From an uncultured Lachnospiraceae bacterium (GTDB lineage: Bacteria; Bacillota; Clostridia; Lachnospirales; Lachnospiraceae): a stretch of 64,000 nt of DNA. The stretch lies in NCBI GenBank assembly GCA_910577015.1, contig CAJTKU010000004.1, positions 204,776 through 268,775 on the forward strand, in the 5' to 3' direction. Below are positions 16,449 to 24,807 of this stretch, piece after piece; position 1 is the stretch's first letter, and each line of letters starts with the position of its first letter. The notes under the pieces were generated by a model. It did no database searches. It saw nothing but the letters and a program-made list of their open reading frames with translations, and was not told where the DNA came from. The translations under genes and the position numbers were made by a program.

Positions 16449-16500
16449 ATGCAATATGGCGCTGCCATAAGGAATTTTTGCAGGAAAAGAGGAAAGTGCT

Positions 16501-17406
16501 ATGCCAATCAGGATACAGAGCGATTTGCCAGCTAAGGAAATACTGGAAAATGAAAATATATTTGTCATGGATGAAAACAGGGCGGTGCATCAGGATATCC
16601 GCCCCCTGCAGGTGTGTATTTTAAACCTGATGCCTGTAAAGCAGGATACGGAATTGCAGCTTCTGCGCGCCCTGTCAAACACGCCCTTGCAGGTGGATGT
16701 GACTTTTTTGAACGTAAAGAGCCATGTTTCCATCAATACGCCAGCGAACCATCTGAATAAGTTTTACACTACGCTGGAGGAAATAAAGGACAGGAAATTT
16801 GACGGACTGATTTTCACGGGAGCGCCGGTGGAGGACATTACGTTTGAGGAAGTGGATTATTGGGAGGAAGTCTGTGGCATCATGGACTGGGCGGAGGAAA
16901 ATGTGACGTCCACCCTTTATATCTGCTGGGGAGCGCAGGCTGCCTTTTACCATAAGTACGGCATTCAGAAAAGAAAGCTGCCGGAAAAACTGTTCGGCAT
17001 ATATCCTCATAAGGTGGCAAACAGAAAAGTGCCCCTTGTCAGAGGATTTGATGATATTTTTCTTGCACCCCACAGCAGGCATACGGAAACGCCTGCCGAA
17101 GCCATTCATGCCTGCAGGGAAATTACGGTGTTGGCGGAATCGGAGGAGGCCGGCGTGTTTTTAGCCATAGCGCACGGAGGCCGTCAGATTTTTGTAAACG
17201 GACACCCGGAATATGACCGCTACACCTTGGACGGCGAATACCGCAGGGATTTGGGTAAGGGACTGCCGATACATATTCCCTACAATTATTATCCCGGTGA
17301 TGATTCGGAGAAAAAGCCCCTTTTGCAGTGGCGCTCCCACAGCAATAACCTCTACAGTAACTGGCTTAATTATTATGTATATCAGGTGACGCCGTATGAG
17401 TTGTAA
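16501..17406 (+). CDS. metAA: Homoserine O-acetyltransferase (MetA fold)
   Basis: It acylates homoserine in methionine synthesis. The 301 residues are full length. Cys142 (LYICWGAQ) is the nucleophile; His235 and Glu237 (NGHPEY) complete the active site. Residue 111 is Glu (GAPVED), the residue known in MetA enzymes to select acetyl-CoA, whereas Gly there gives succinyl-CoA; the acetyl form is therefore the better call. It has its own promoter, and its last codons overlap the fic start by 11 bp. Confidence 0.93.
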   Translation: MPIRIQSDLPAKEILENENIFVMDENRAVHQDIRPLQVCILNLMPVKQDTELQLLRALSNTPLQVDVTFLNVKSHVSINTPANHLNKFYTTLEEIKDRKFDGLIFTGAPVEDITFEEVDYWEEVCGIMDWAEENVTSTLYICWGAQAAFYHKYGIQKRKLPEKLFGIYPHKVANRKVPLVRGFDDIFLAPHSRHTETPAEAIHACREITVLAESEEAGVFLAIAHGGRQIFVNGHPEYDRYTLDGEYRRDLGKGLPIHIPYNYYPGDDSEKKPLLQWRSHSNNLYSNWLNYYVYQVTPYEL

Positions 17407-18142
17407 GTTATCATCCCAGAATGACTTTTTAGAATTTCTGCTGCAAAGATTTCAGATAGAAAGAGAAAGGTTTGACCGTTCCGGCGTATATGCCTGTACG
17501 CAGCGTCTGCTTGCATACCATTCAAACAGGATTGAAGGCAGTACGCTTACGGAGGAACAGACGGCATCCTTGTTTGATAATGGAATATTGCCAAAATCCG
17601 ATGATTATTACAGGGCAAAAGATGTTGAGGAAATGAGCGGGCATTTCCTTATGTTTAATAAAATGCTGGATACGCTTGATATGCCTTTATCACAGGAATT
17701 AATAAAGCAATTTCATTATGAGTTGAAATCCGGTGTGTTTGAAGACAGGGCAAACGGATATGCGATTGGTGATTATAAAAGGCGCCCCAACATGATAGGG
17801 ATGTTTCAGACAGTAAGACCGGAGCATGTGGAAGAAGAGATGAATTTGCTGATGGAGTGGTATTTTGACCGAAAAGCAGATATTACAGTATTGGCAGAGT
17901 TCCATGCCAGATACGAGAGTATCCATCCGTTTCAAGACGGAAACGGAAGAACAGGCAGATTGATTCTTTTCAGGGAATGTCTGAAAAACAGAATTGTGCC
18001 GGTTTTGATTGAAGATGCAAACAGAAACGAATATTTAGAGGCATTAAAAGAATACAGGGAACAAAAAGACCCGCACAAATTAATAGAACTGTTCAAGAGG
18101 GAGCAGAAATCTTATCTTGATAAATGTAGTTATTTTATATAA
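17396..18142 (+). CDS. Fic-domain protein with N-terminal inhibitory motif
   Basis: Fic proteins usually transfer AMP (or another nucleotide part) to a target protein's hydroxyl. The 248-residue protein carries the full active-site motif HPFQDGNGRTGR (from His177). The N-terminal SNRIEG (43-48) fits the (S/T)xxxE(G/N) inhibitory helix, so it is a self-inhibited class II Fic protein. A substrate is unknown. It overlaps metA by 11 bp and is probably co-transcribed, yet no functional link to methionine is obvious. AT content seems somewhat higher than in the neighbours, which could mean transfer. Confidence 0.9.
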   Translation: MSCKLSSQNDFLEFLLQRFQIERERFDRSGVYACTQRLLAYHSNRIEGSTLTEEQTASLFDNGILPKSDDYYRAKDVEEMSGHFLMFNKMLDTLDMPLSQELIKQFHYELKSGVFEDRANGYAIGDYKRRPNMIGMFQTVRPEHVEEEMNLLMEWYFDRKADITVLAEFHARYESIHPFQDGNGRTGRLILFRECLKNRIVPVLIEDANRNEYLEALKEYREQKDPHKLIELFKREQKSYLDKCSYFI

Positions 18143-18172
18143 GTCATTGTAAGACAATTTAATATGAAAAGT

Positions 18173-18213
18173 AAAAAGGATTGGTGCAGTCATTCAAAAC
18201 ACCAATCCTTTTC
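18173..18213. terminator. Bidirectional terminator between fic and the activase gene
   Basis: AAAAGGATTGGTG (18174-18186) pairs with CACCAATCCTTTT (18200-18212). Runs of A and T on both sides let it stop transcripts from both convergent genes. Confidence 0.8.
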
Positions 18214-18229
18214 TGTCGTCGGGTATTCG

Positions 18230-21200
18230 CTATTCTGCCAAATTTTTCACCGCTGTGGATAACATCAGCTTGATACGGTTTAACTGGTTTACCTCGCTGG
18301 CTCCGGGGTCATAATCGATTGCCACGATATTGGAGGCCGGATGCTGCTTTCTGAGCTCTTTGATAACGCCCTTGCCCACCACATGGTTGGGCAGGCAGCC
18401 AAAGGGCTGGCAGCATACGATATTGGGTACGCCGCTGTGAATCAGTTCCACCATTTCCCCGGTCAGAAACCATCCTTCCCCGGTCTGGTTGCCGATGGAT
18501 ACAATAGGTTTGGCGTATTCCACCAAATCGCGGATGTGTGCGGGCGGCGTAAAATGCCTGCTCTTTTTTAATTCTTTCGCGGCGGCGCCGCGCAGCTTCT
18601 CAATGGCCCAGATGCCAAGGGAGGAAAGCCTTGCAGCTTTTTTGCTCATACCGAGTTCCTCAGCTTTATATATCTGGTTGTAGAAACAATACAACATGAA
18701 ATCAATTAAGTCCGGCATGACGGCTTCGGCGCCTTCCGCTTCCAGAAGTTCCACCAGATGATTGTTCCCGGCAGGGGAAAACTTCACCAGAATCTCGCCA
18801 ACGATGCCGACGCGGGGTTTTTTCAGGTCTTCCCGGATGGGGATGGCGTCAAAATCCCGGACAATTTCACGGCAGAGCCGGTTGAATGTAAAGAAATTCA
18901 GGTGTCTGCCGGATACAAATTTCTGAACCACGGCAAGCCACTTTTTGTGGACGGCGTTTACGCTTCCGGGCTCTTCCTCGTAGGGCCGCATCCTGTAGAC
19001 GCATCGCATGAAGATATCGCCGAAGACCGCGCCGTATGCGGCGCGTATCAGTAAGTTTGCATTGAGGTGGAAGCCAGGATTGCTTTCAATTCCCCCAAGA
19101 TTCAGGGAAATAACCGGAATCTGTGCCATGCCTGCTTTTTCGAGGGCGCGCCGGATAAAGCCGATGTAATTGGTGGCGCGGCAGCCGCCGCCTGTCTGGG
19201 ACATAATTATGGCAGTCCTGTCAAGGTCGTACCTGCCGGAAAGCAGCGCTTCCATAATCTGGCCGACCACCAGGAGGGAAGGGTAGCAGGCGTCGTTGTT
19301 TACGTACTTTAAGCCCACGTCCACGGAGTGTTTATTGTCATTGTCCAGAACCACAAAATTGTAACCGCAGGCATTGAAAGCCGGTTCCAAAATTTCAAAG
19401 TGGATGGGTGACATCTGCGGGCAGATAATCGTATAGTTTTTGCGCATCTCTTCCGTGAAAGGCACTTTATAAATGGCGGAAGAATGCAAGGTTCTTTTTT
19501 TGTTCTGTTTTTCCCTGACGCGGATGGCGGAGAGCAGGGAACGGATACGGATACGCGCTGCTCCCAGATTATTCACCTCGTCAATTTTCAGGCAGGTATA
19601 TATCTTGCCGGAACCGGAGAGGATATCGTTTACCTGGTCGGTAGTGACGGCGTCCAGACCGCAGCCAAAAGAGTTTAACTGGATTAAGTCCAGATTGTCC
19701 ACCGTTTTTACATAGCTGGCAGCGGCGTACAGCCGGGAGTGGTACATCCACTGGTCGGAAACGATAAGGGGACGTTCCGGATTTCCCAGATGGGAAATGG
19801 AATCCTCCGTCAACACGGCAATATCATAGGAAGTAATGAGTTCCGGGATGCCGTGATTGATTTCCTGGTCGATATGGTAGGGGCGTCCGGCAAGGACAAT
19901 GCCCCGCTTTCCGTTTTCCTCCATCCATTTCAGGGTTTCCTCCCCTTTTTCCATGATATCTTTTCTTGCACGGTCAAGTTCTTCCCATGCCTTTAAAACC
20001 GCATTTTTGATTTCAGAGGAAGGAATTTCGGTAAATTCTTTTATCAGGGCAGAGGAGATGGTATCCGTATCCCGAAAGGACATAAAAGGATTGCGGAATA
20101 TGACTTCGCCGCGGCCGATTTCCTCCACATTGTTTTTAATGTTTTCCGAATAAGACGTCACGATAGGACAGTTGTAATGGTTGTTGGCGCCTTCCACTTC
20201 ATCACGCTCATAGAAAAGGGCAGGATAAAAGATAAAAGGGACGTTTTGTTTAATCAGCCAGGTGACATGCCCGTGTGCCAGTTTTGCAGGATAACATTCC
20301 GATTCACTGGGGATGGATTCGATGCCCAGTTCATAGATTTTCCTGTTGGAGGCAGGGGAGAGTATGACCTGATATCCCAGTTCGGTAAAAAAAGTAAACC
20401 AGAAGGGATAATTCTCGTACATGTTTAATACCCTTGGTATGCCCACCGGGCCGCGTTTTGCCTTGTCGGGGGTGGTGGGTTCATAGGAAAAGAGCCTTTT
20501 CAGTTTATAATCGAAAAGATTGGGCACGCCGCTTGTTTTTTTGTCTTTGCCAAGACCGCGTTCGCAGCGGTTACCGGAAATATACTGGCGGCCGCCGGAA
20601 AACTTATTGATGGTCAGACGGCAGTTGTTGGTGCAGCCCTTGCATTTGGCCATGCTTGTTTCAAACTGTAATTCACAGATTTTTTGGAAAGAAAGCATGG
20701 TGGTTTTCTGGCCTTTTTCATAACGCTCCCTTGCGATAAGGGCAGCGCCGAAGGCGCCCATAATGCCGGCAATATCGGGGCGGATTGCCTCGCATCCGGC
20801 TATTTTTTCAAAACTTCTCAAGACGGCATCGTTGTAGAAGGTGCCGCCCTGTACAACAATTTCCTTACCCAGTTCCGAGGCATCGGAAACCTTGATTACC
20901 TTAAACAGTGCGTTTTTGATGACAGAGTAGGCAAGACCGGCGGAAATATCCGCTACGGACGCCCCTTCCTTCTGCGCCTGTTTTACCTTGGAATTCATGA
21001 AAACCGTACAGCGGGTGCCTAAATCAATGGGATGCTCTGCAAACAGGGCAGTCTGTGCAAAATCCTGAACGGAGTAGTTTAAGGACTTTGCAAAGGTTTC
21101 GATAAAAGAACCGCAGCCGGAAGAGCAGGCCTCGTTTAACTGCACGCTGTCCACGGTGCCGTTCTTGATTTTAATACATTTCATATCCTGTCCGCCGATA

Positions 21201-22453
21201 TCGAGGATACAGTCCACATCGGGATTAAAGAAAGCAGCCGCGTGGTAATGCGCCACGGTTTCCACTTCCCCGTCATCCAAAAGGAAAGCGGCTTTCATCA
21301 GCGCTTCCCCGTATCCGGTGGAGCAGGAGCGCACGATGTTTACCCCTTCGGGAAGAAGGGAGTAGATTTCCTTGATGGATTTTATGGCGGTATTTAAGGG
21401 GCTGCCGTCATTGTTGCTGTAGAAAGAATACAATAATGAGCCGTCTTCTCCCACAAGGGCGATTTTGGTAGTGGTGGAACCGGCATCAATTCCCAGATAA
21501 GCATTGCCTTTGTAGGAAGACAAATCCGCAGTGCCTACCTGATGTCTGGCGTGACGTTCCTTGAAAGCGTTGTAGGCAGCCTCGTCCGCAAACAAAGGCT
21601 CCATACGTTCCACTTCAAATTCCATTTTTATTTCGGAGGAAAGTTTGGCCGTCATTTCCTCCATGGTATAAAAAATTTCTTCTTTAGCATTTAATGCGGA
21701 GCCGATTGCCGCAAAAAGATGGGAGTTATCCGTATCTATAATATGTTCCTCATCCAGTTTTAAAGTGCGGATGAAAGCTTTTTTCAACTCGGATAAAAAG
21801 TGCAGGGGGCCGCCCAAAAAGGCAACGTGTCCGCGGATGGGCTTGCCGCAGGCAAGACCGCTGATGGTCTGGTTTACAACGGCCTGAAAAATGGAGGCAG
21901 CCAAATCTTCCTTGGTGGCGCCTTCGTTAATCAGGGGCTGTATGTCTGTTTTGGCAAAGACGCCGCAGCGGGCGGCAATGGTGTATAAAGAATTGTAGTT
22001 TTTGGCATACTCATTTAAACCCGAGGCGTCAGTCTGGATAAGGGAAGCCATCTGGTCGATAAAAGAGCCGGTACCGCCGGCACAAATGCCGTTCATACGC
22101 TGTTCCACATTGCCGCCTTCAAAGTAGATGATTTTGGCGTCCTCGCCGCCAAGCTCGATGGCAACGTCGGTCTGCGGCGCCATCTCTTTTAAGGAAGTGG
22201 CAACGGCAATGACTTCCTGGGTAAACGGAACTTTGAGATGGTTTGCCAGGGTCAGTCCGCCCGAACCGGTAATCATGGGGTGTACGGTCAGGTTGCCTAA
22301 CAGTCCGTATGCTTTTTGTAAAAGAGAGGAAAGGGTTTCCCGGATGTTGGCAAAATGTCTTTCGTAGTCAGAAAACAAAATATTGTGCTGTTCGTCCAGA
22401 ATTGCAATTTTGACAGTGGTGGAGCCAATGTCAATACCAAGAGTATATGTCAT
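18230..22453 (-). CDS. Fused acyl-CoA dehydratase activase / HgdB-like protein
   Basis: A 1407-residue protein with two tandem BadF/BadG/BcrA/HgdC-type ATPase domains (GIDIGSTTVKIAI near residue 6 and GIDAGSTTTKIAL near 320). Each has the two Cys that hold a shared [4Fe-4S] cluster in HgdC (CAGGTGSF with AARCGVF; CSSGCGSF with GTRCTVF). A CKGCTNNC motif follows near 620, then a DUF2229-like and HgdB/BadD-like part (PSESECYPAKLAHGH, NNDACYPSLLVVGQ). Related dimeric activases feed electrons to 2-hydroxyacyl-CoA dehydratases or double-cubane reductases at the cost of ATP. The fused form's substrate is unknown. AAAAAGGA sits 9 bases from ATG 22453, so the more distal ATG at 22462 is rejected. Confidence 0.85.
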   Translation of the reverse strand: MTYTLGIDIGSTTVKIAILDEQHNILFSDYERHFANIRETLSSLLQKAYGLLGNLTVHPMITGSGGLTLANHLKVPFTQEVIAVATSLKEMAPQTDVAIELGGEDAKIIYFEGGNVEQRMNGICAGGTGSFIDQMASLIQTDASGLNEYAKNYNSLYTIAARCGVFAKTDIQPLINEGATKEDLAASIFQAVVNQTISGLACGKPIRGHVAFLGGPLHFLSELKKAFIRTLKLDEEHIIDTDNSHLFAAIGSALNAKEEIFYTMEEMTAKLSSEIKMEFEVERMEPLFADEAAYNAFKERHARHQVGTADLSSYKGNAYLGIDAGSTTTKIALVGEDGSLLYSFYSNNDGSPLNTAIKSIKEIYSLLPEGVNIVRSCSTGYGEALMKAAFLLDDGEVETVAHYHAAAFFNPDVDCILDIGGQDMKCIKIKNGTVDSVQLNEACSSGCGSFIETFAKSLNYSVQDFAQTALFAEHPIDLGTRCTVFMNSKVKQAQKEGASVADISAGLAYSVIKNALFKVIKVSDASELGKEIVVQGGTFYNDAVLRSFEKIAGCEAIRPDIAGIMGAFGAALIARERYEKGQKTTMLSFQKICELQFETSMAKCKGCTNNCRLTINKFSGGRQYISGNRCERGLGKDKKTSGVPNLFDYKLKRLFSYEPTTPDKAKRGPVGIPRVLNMYENYPFWFTFFTELGYQVILSPASNRKIYELGIESIPSESECYPAKLAHGHVTWLIKQNVPFIFYPALFYERDEVEGANNHYNCPIVTSYSENIKNNVEEIGRGEVIFRNPFMSFRDTDTISSALIKEFTEIPSSEIKNAVLKAWEELDRARKDIMEKGEETLKWMEENGKRGIVLAGRPYHIDQEINHGIPELITSYDIAVLTEDSISHLGNPERPLIVSDQWMYHSRLYAAASYVKTVDNLDLIQLNSFGCGLDAVTTDQVNDILSGSGKIYTCLKIDEVNNLGAARIRIRSLLSAIRVREKQNKKRTLHSSAIYKVPFTEEMRKNYTIICPQMSPIHFEILEPAFNACGYNFVVLDNDNKHSVDVGLKYVNNDACYPSLLVVGQIMEALLSGRYDLDRTAIIMSQTGGGCRATNYIGFIRRALEKAGMAQIPVISLNLGGIESNPGFHLNANLLIRAAYGAVFGDIFMRCVYRMRPYEEEPGSVNAVHKKWLAVVQKFVSGRHLNFFTFNRLCREIVRDFDAIPIREDLKKPRVGIVGEILVKFSPAGNNHLVELLEAEGAEAVMPDLIDFMLYCFYNQIYKAEELGMSKKAARLSSLGIWAIEKLRGAAAKELKKSRHFTPPAHIRDLVEYAKPIVSIGNQTGEGWFLTGEMVELIHSGVPNIVCCQPFGCLPNHVVGKGVIKELRKQHPASNIVAIDYDPGASEVNQLNRIKLMLSTAVKNLAE

Positions 22454-22504
22454 ATGAATCATTCCTTTTTTCTTTATTTAAAATGTAGTTACAAACCAAT
22501 GTAC

Positions 22505-22533
22505 ATTATACGACAGTATATGACAAAAAGCAA
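22505..22533 (-). promoter_or_regulatory. Promoter of the activase gene
   Basis: Read on the minus strand, TTGCTT (22533-22528) and TATAAT (22510-22505) are 17 bp apart, giving a leader of about 45 bases. Confidence 0.7.
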
Positions 22534-22617
22534 CGAAGTTGCATATGTTTCTTTATCTGGTAAATTAGAAATTTTTTCTAAATTTTTCAAAATTTATGTG
22601 AAATGTTGCTGGATTGG

Positions 22618-22646
22618 TTTACTTTGGAAAAGAGGAATGATAGAAT
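22618..22646 (+). promoter_or_regulatory. Promoter of the rhomboid-like gene
   Basis: TTTACT (22618-22623) and TAGAAT (22641-22646) with a 17-bp gap, divergent from the activase promoter. The region between the two promoters is very AT-rich. Confidence 0.5.
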
Positions 22647-22711
22647 ATATGCAATCGTTTATTTTGAAATGACAGGGAAATCCTGTATGACCGAAGGAGG
22701 CTTTTGGGCCA

Positions 22712-23590
22712 ATGAATAAATTTGAAAAGAAATTCGGAAAGTATGCCATACCGAATTTATCGACAGTCCTGCTTGTATGTTATGCGGTGGGATATGCCAT
22801 TCAGTTTTTGAACAATGATTTTTTGTCTTACCTGACGCTGGATGCGTATAAAATCGTGCATGGCCAGATTTGGCGGCTGTTTACCTGGGTGGTGGTGCCC
22901 CCTTCCATGGGAAATATTTTTATCACGCTGCTTATGCTTTATTTTTACTGGTCCATAGGGACGACACTGGAGCGCACATGGGGAACGTACCGCTATAATG
23001 TCTATATTTTTTCCGGCATGCTATTTACGGTGCTGGGCTGTTTTGTGGCAATGGGGGCAGGATATCTTTTGTACAGGGACGCATGGGCGCTTATGAATGC
23101 GGCAGGTTCCCTCTTTTTTAATACCGGTTATATCAATATGTCCATCTTTCTGGCATTTGCCGCCACTTTCCCGGAGGCGCAGGTGCTTTTGATGTTTATC
23201 ATTCCCATCAAAGTGAAATGGATTGGGATTCTGGACGCCGTGCTTTTATTGTGGGAGTTTATAGCGGGCACGCGCGTGTCGGTGGGAGGAGCCGTGGTGC
23301 TGGATGTCAGCCTGTATGCAAGGATTGCCATTCTATCTTCTCTGCTCAATTTTATTGTCTTTTTCTTTACCTACAGGAAAGGCATTATACGGAGTCCGAA
23401 ACAGATAAAAAGGCAGCATGAGTTTAAACGCGAGGTAAACAGGGCGCATATGGTGACAAAGCATAAATGCGCCATCTGCGGCAGGACGGATGAGTCCAAT
23501 CCCGAGTTGGAATTTCGGTTCTGTTCCAAATGCAACGGCAACTATGAGTACTGTCAGGACCATTTGTTTACCCATAAGCATGTGGAATAA
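22712..23590 (+). CDS. Rhomboid-like membrane protein with C-terminal zinc ribbon, probably not a protease
   Basis: A 292-residue protein with about six membrane helices in a rhomboid/derlin-like arrangement: GQIWRLFTW before helix 2 and LERTWGTYRYN after it resemble the conserved loop of those families. The GxSG serine motif and catalytic His of active rhomboids are not seen, so it is probably an inactive, derlin-like relative. A basic cytoplasmic tail ends in a four-Cys zinc ribbon (CAICGRTD ... FCSKCNG) and YCQDHLFTHKH. The role is unknown; membrane protein quality control is one possibility. GAAGGAGGC lies 17 bases before the ATG. Confidence 0.7.
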   Translation: MNKFEKKFGKYAIPNLSTVLLVCYAVGYAIQFLNNDFLSYLTLDAYKIVHGQIWRLFTWVVVPPSMGNIFITLLMLYFYWSIGTTLERTWGTYRYNVYIFSGMLFTVLGCFVAMGAGYLLYRDAWALMNAAGSLFFNTGYINMSIFLAFAATFPEAQVLLMFIIPIKVKWIGILDAVLLLWEFIAGTRVSVGGAVVLDVSLYARIAILSSLLNFIVFFFTYRKGIIRSPKQIKRQHEFKREVNRAHMVTKHKCAICGRTDESNPELEFRFCSKCNGNYEYCQDHLFTHKHVE

Positions 23591-23605
23591 AGGATGAAGG
23601 TAAAC

Positions 23606-24346
23606 ATGGAAAAAGAGATATTATTTGCAGAAAAATTAAAAGAAATCAGGGAAATAGCCAAAAAACAGGGCGGCATGGTGACGCAGGAACAGGTTAAGGA
23701 GGCATTTGCTTCCTTTGCGCTGCAGGAAGAGCAGATGGAGATGGTGCAGGAGTATCTGAAAAAGCATCATGTCGGAATCGGCGTACCCATAGAGGAAGAA
23801 GAGTACCTGACGGACGGGGAAAGAAATTTCCTGAAAGCATATTTAGAGGAAATAGAAGCCCTGGATACGGTGAGTGACGGGGAGCGGGAAGCCATTACCT
23901 TGTCAGCCATGGCGGGGGACGGCGAGGCACAGGACAGGCTGCTTACCCTGTATCTGCCTAAAGTGGTTGACGTTGCAAAGCTGTATACGGGACAAGGTGT
24001 TTTTCTGGAAGACCTTATCGGGGAGGGCAATGTGGCGGCTGCCATGGGCGTTAAACTGCTTGGGGCATTGGAGCATCCCTCGGAGGCGGAGGGGATGCTC
24101 GGCAGTATGATGATGGAAGCCATGGAGGAGTATATTGCCCTGAATGCCGAAGAGGGGAAAAAGGACCAAAAGATTGCAGATAAAGTAAATAAGGTGGCGG
24201 ATGCGGCAAGGAAACTTGCGGAGGAATACGGCCGAAAGGTAACGGCCGAAGAACTGGCCGGAGAAAGCAGTCTTTCGCTGAAGACCATTAGGGACGCCAT
24301 ACGGATGAGCGGCGGAAAGATTGAGGATTTGGAGGACTTGCCATGA
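23606..24346 (+). CDS. Sigma-70-like protein lacking region 4
   Basis: A 246-residue protein. Residues about 115-170 match sigma region 2 (RLLTLYLPKVVDVAKLY, then FLEDLIGEGNVAAAMGV), and 195-235 match region 3 (KVADAARKLAEEYGRKVTAE and LSLKTIRDAI). No region 4, the part that reads the -35 box, follows. The N-terminal 100 residues are charged and helical. It may be a diverged sigma factor, an anti-sigma-like decoy, or need its partner: the next gene overlaps its stop codon. Start 23606 is preferred (GAAGG 5 bases away) over 23594. Confidence 0.7.
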   Translation: MEKEILFAEKLKEIREIAKKQGGMVTQEQVKEAFASFALQEEQMEMVQEYLKKHHVGIGVPIEEEEYLTDGERNFLKAYLEEIEALDTVSDGEREAITLSAMAGDGEAQDRLLTLYLPKVVDVAKLYTGQGVFLEDLIGEGNVAAAMGVKLLGALEHPSEAEGMLGSMMMEAMEEYIALNAEEGKKDQKIADKVNKVADAARKLAEEYGRKVTAEELAGESSLSLKTIRDAIRMSGGKIEDLEDLP

Positions 24347-24762
24347 AAATAGAAGACGGGGATTATAAATATGTCATGCAGGATTTTTCCAATCTGTATC
24401 TCGGGGCAAGGTATACATATGACGAATTATTAGAAGCAGAGGAAGTTCCTTTTAAAGTCAAAAGCATGATTAACCGTTTTATAAAGCCGGAAATTTCCGG
24501 GGAGAATTTATCCCTGGAAAGCCATTTATACTACATGGAAGAGAAAGATTTTGTTTACCAGACTTTTCGCCAACTCAAGGCCAAAGTGAAAATAAGCGTC
24601 CTGCAGGAAAAAAACGGACGGGGGGGAAAAACACAAAAGCGGTATCAGACGCGGACAATTCCTTTGCAGGAACTGGTAAAAATACCTTTTTCCCAAAAAG
24701 AAGAAAAAGGGCTCATGATACAGGAAATCAGTTTTTCAAAGCTGGCGCTGATGGGACTGTAA
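24343..24762 (+). CDS. Conserved-looking 139-residue protein, unknown function
   Basis: I do not recognise this soluble basic protein. It overlaps the sigma-like gene by 4 bp (ATGA junction), which usually means coupled translation and related roles. The N-terminal half is acidic and aromatic (YKYVMQDFSNLYLGARYTYD), the middle is basic (KNGRGGKTQKRYQTRTI), and the C-terminus looks like a beta strand plus helix. It could complement the missing part of the sigma-like protein, but nothing in it looks like a region-4 helix-turn-helix. Confidence 0.6.
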   Translation: MKIEDGDYKYVMQDFSNLYLGARYTYDELLEAEEVPFKVKSMINRFIKPEISGENLSLESHLYYMEEKDFVYQTFRQLKAKVKISVLQEKNGRGGKTQKRYQTRTIPLQELVKIPFSQKEEKGLMIQEISFSKLALMGL

Positions 24763-24807
24763 TCATAAAAATGAAAGCGCAAAAAGCAGCGCAGAAATGA
24801 GGGAAAA

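Noticed and set aside
16387..16500. SAM riboswitch or T-box before metA
   Set aside because: The gap holds a plain promoter and about 50 bases of leader without the conserved cores of either RNA.
22355..22672. 105-residue plus-strand frame at the activase 5' end
   Set aside because: It runs antisense through the activase start and then through AT-rich promoter DNA; no ribosome site was found.
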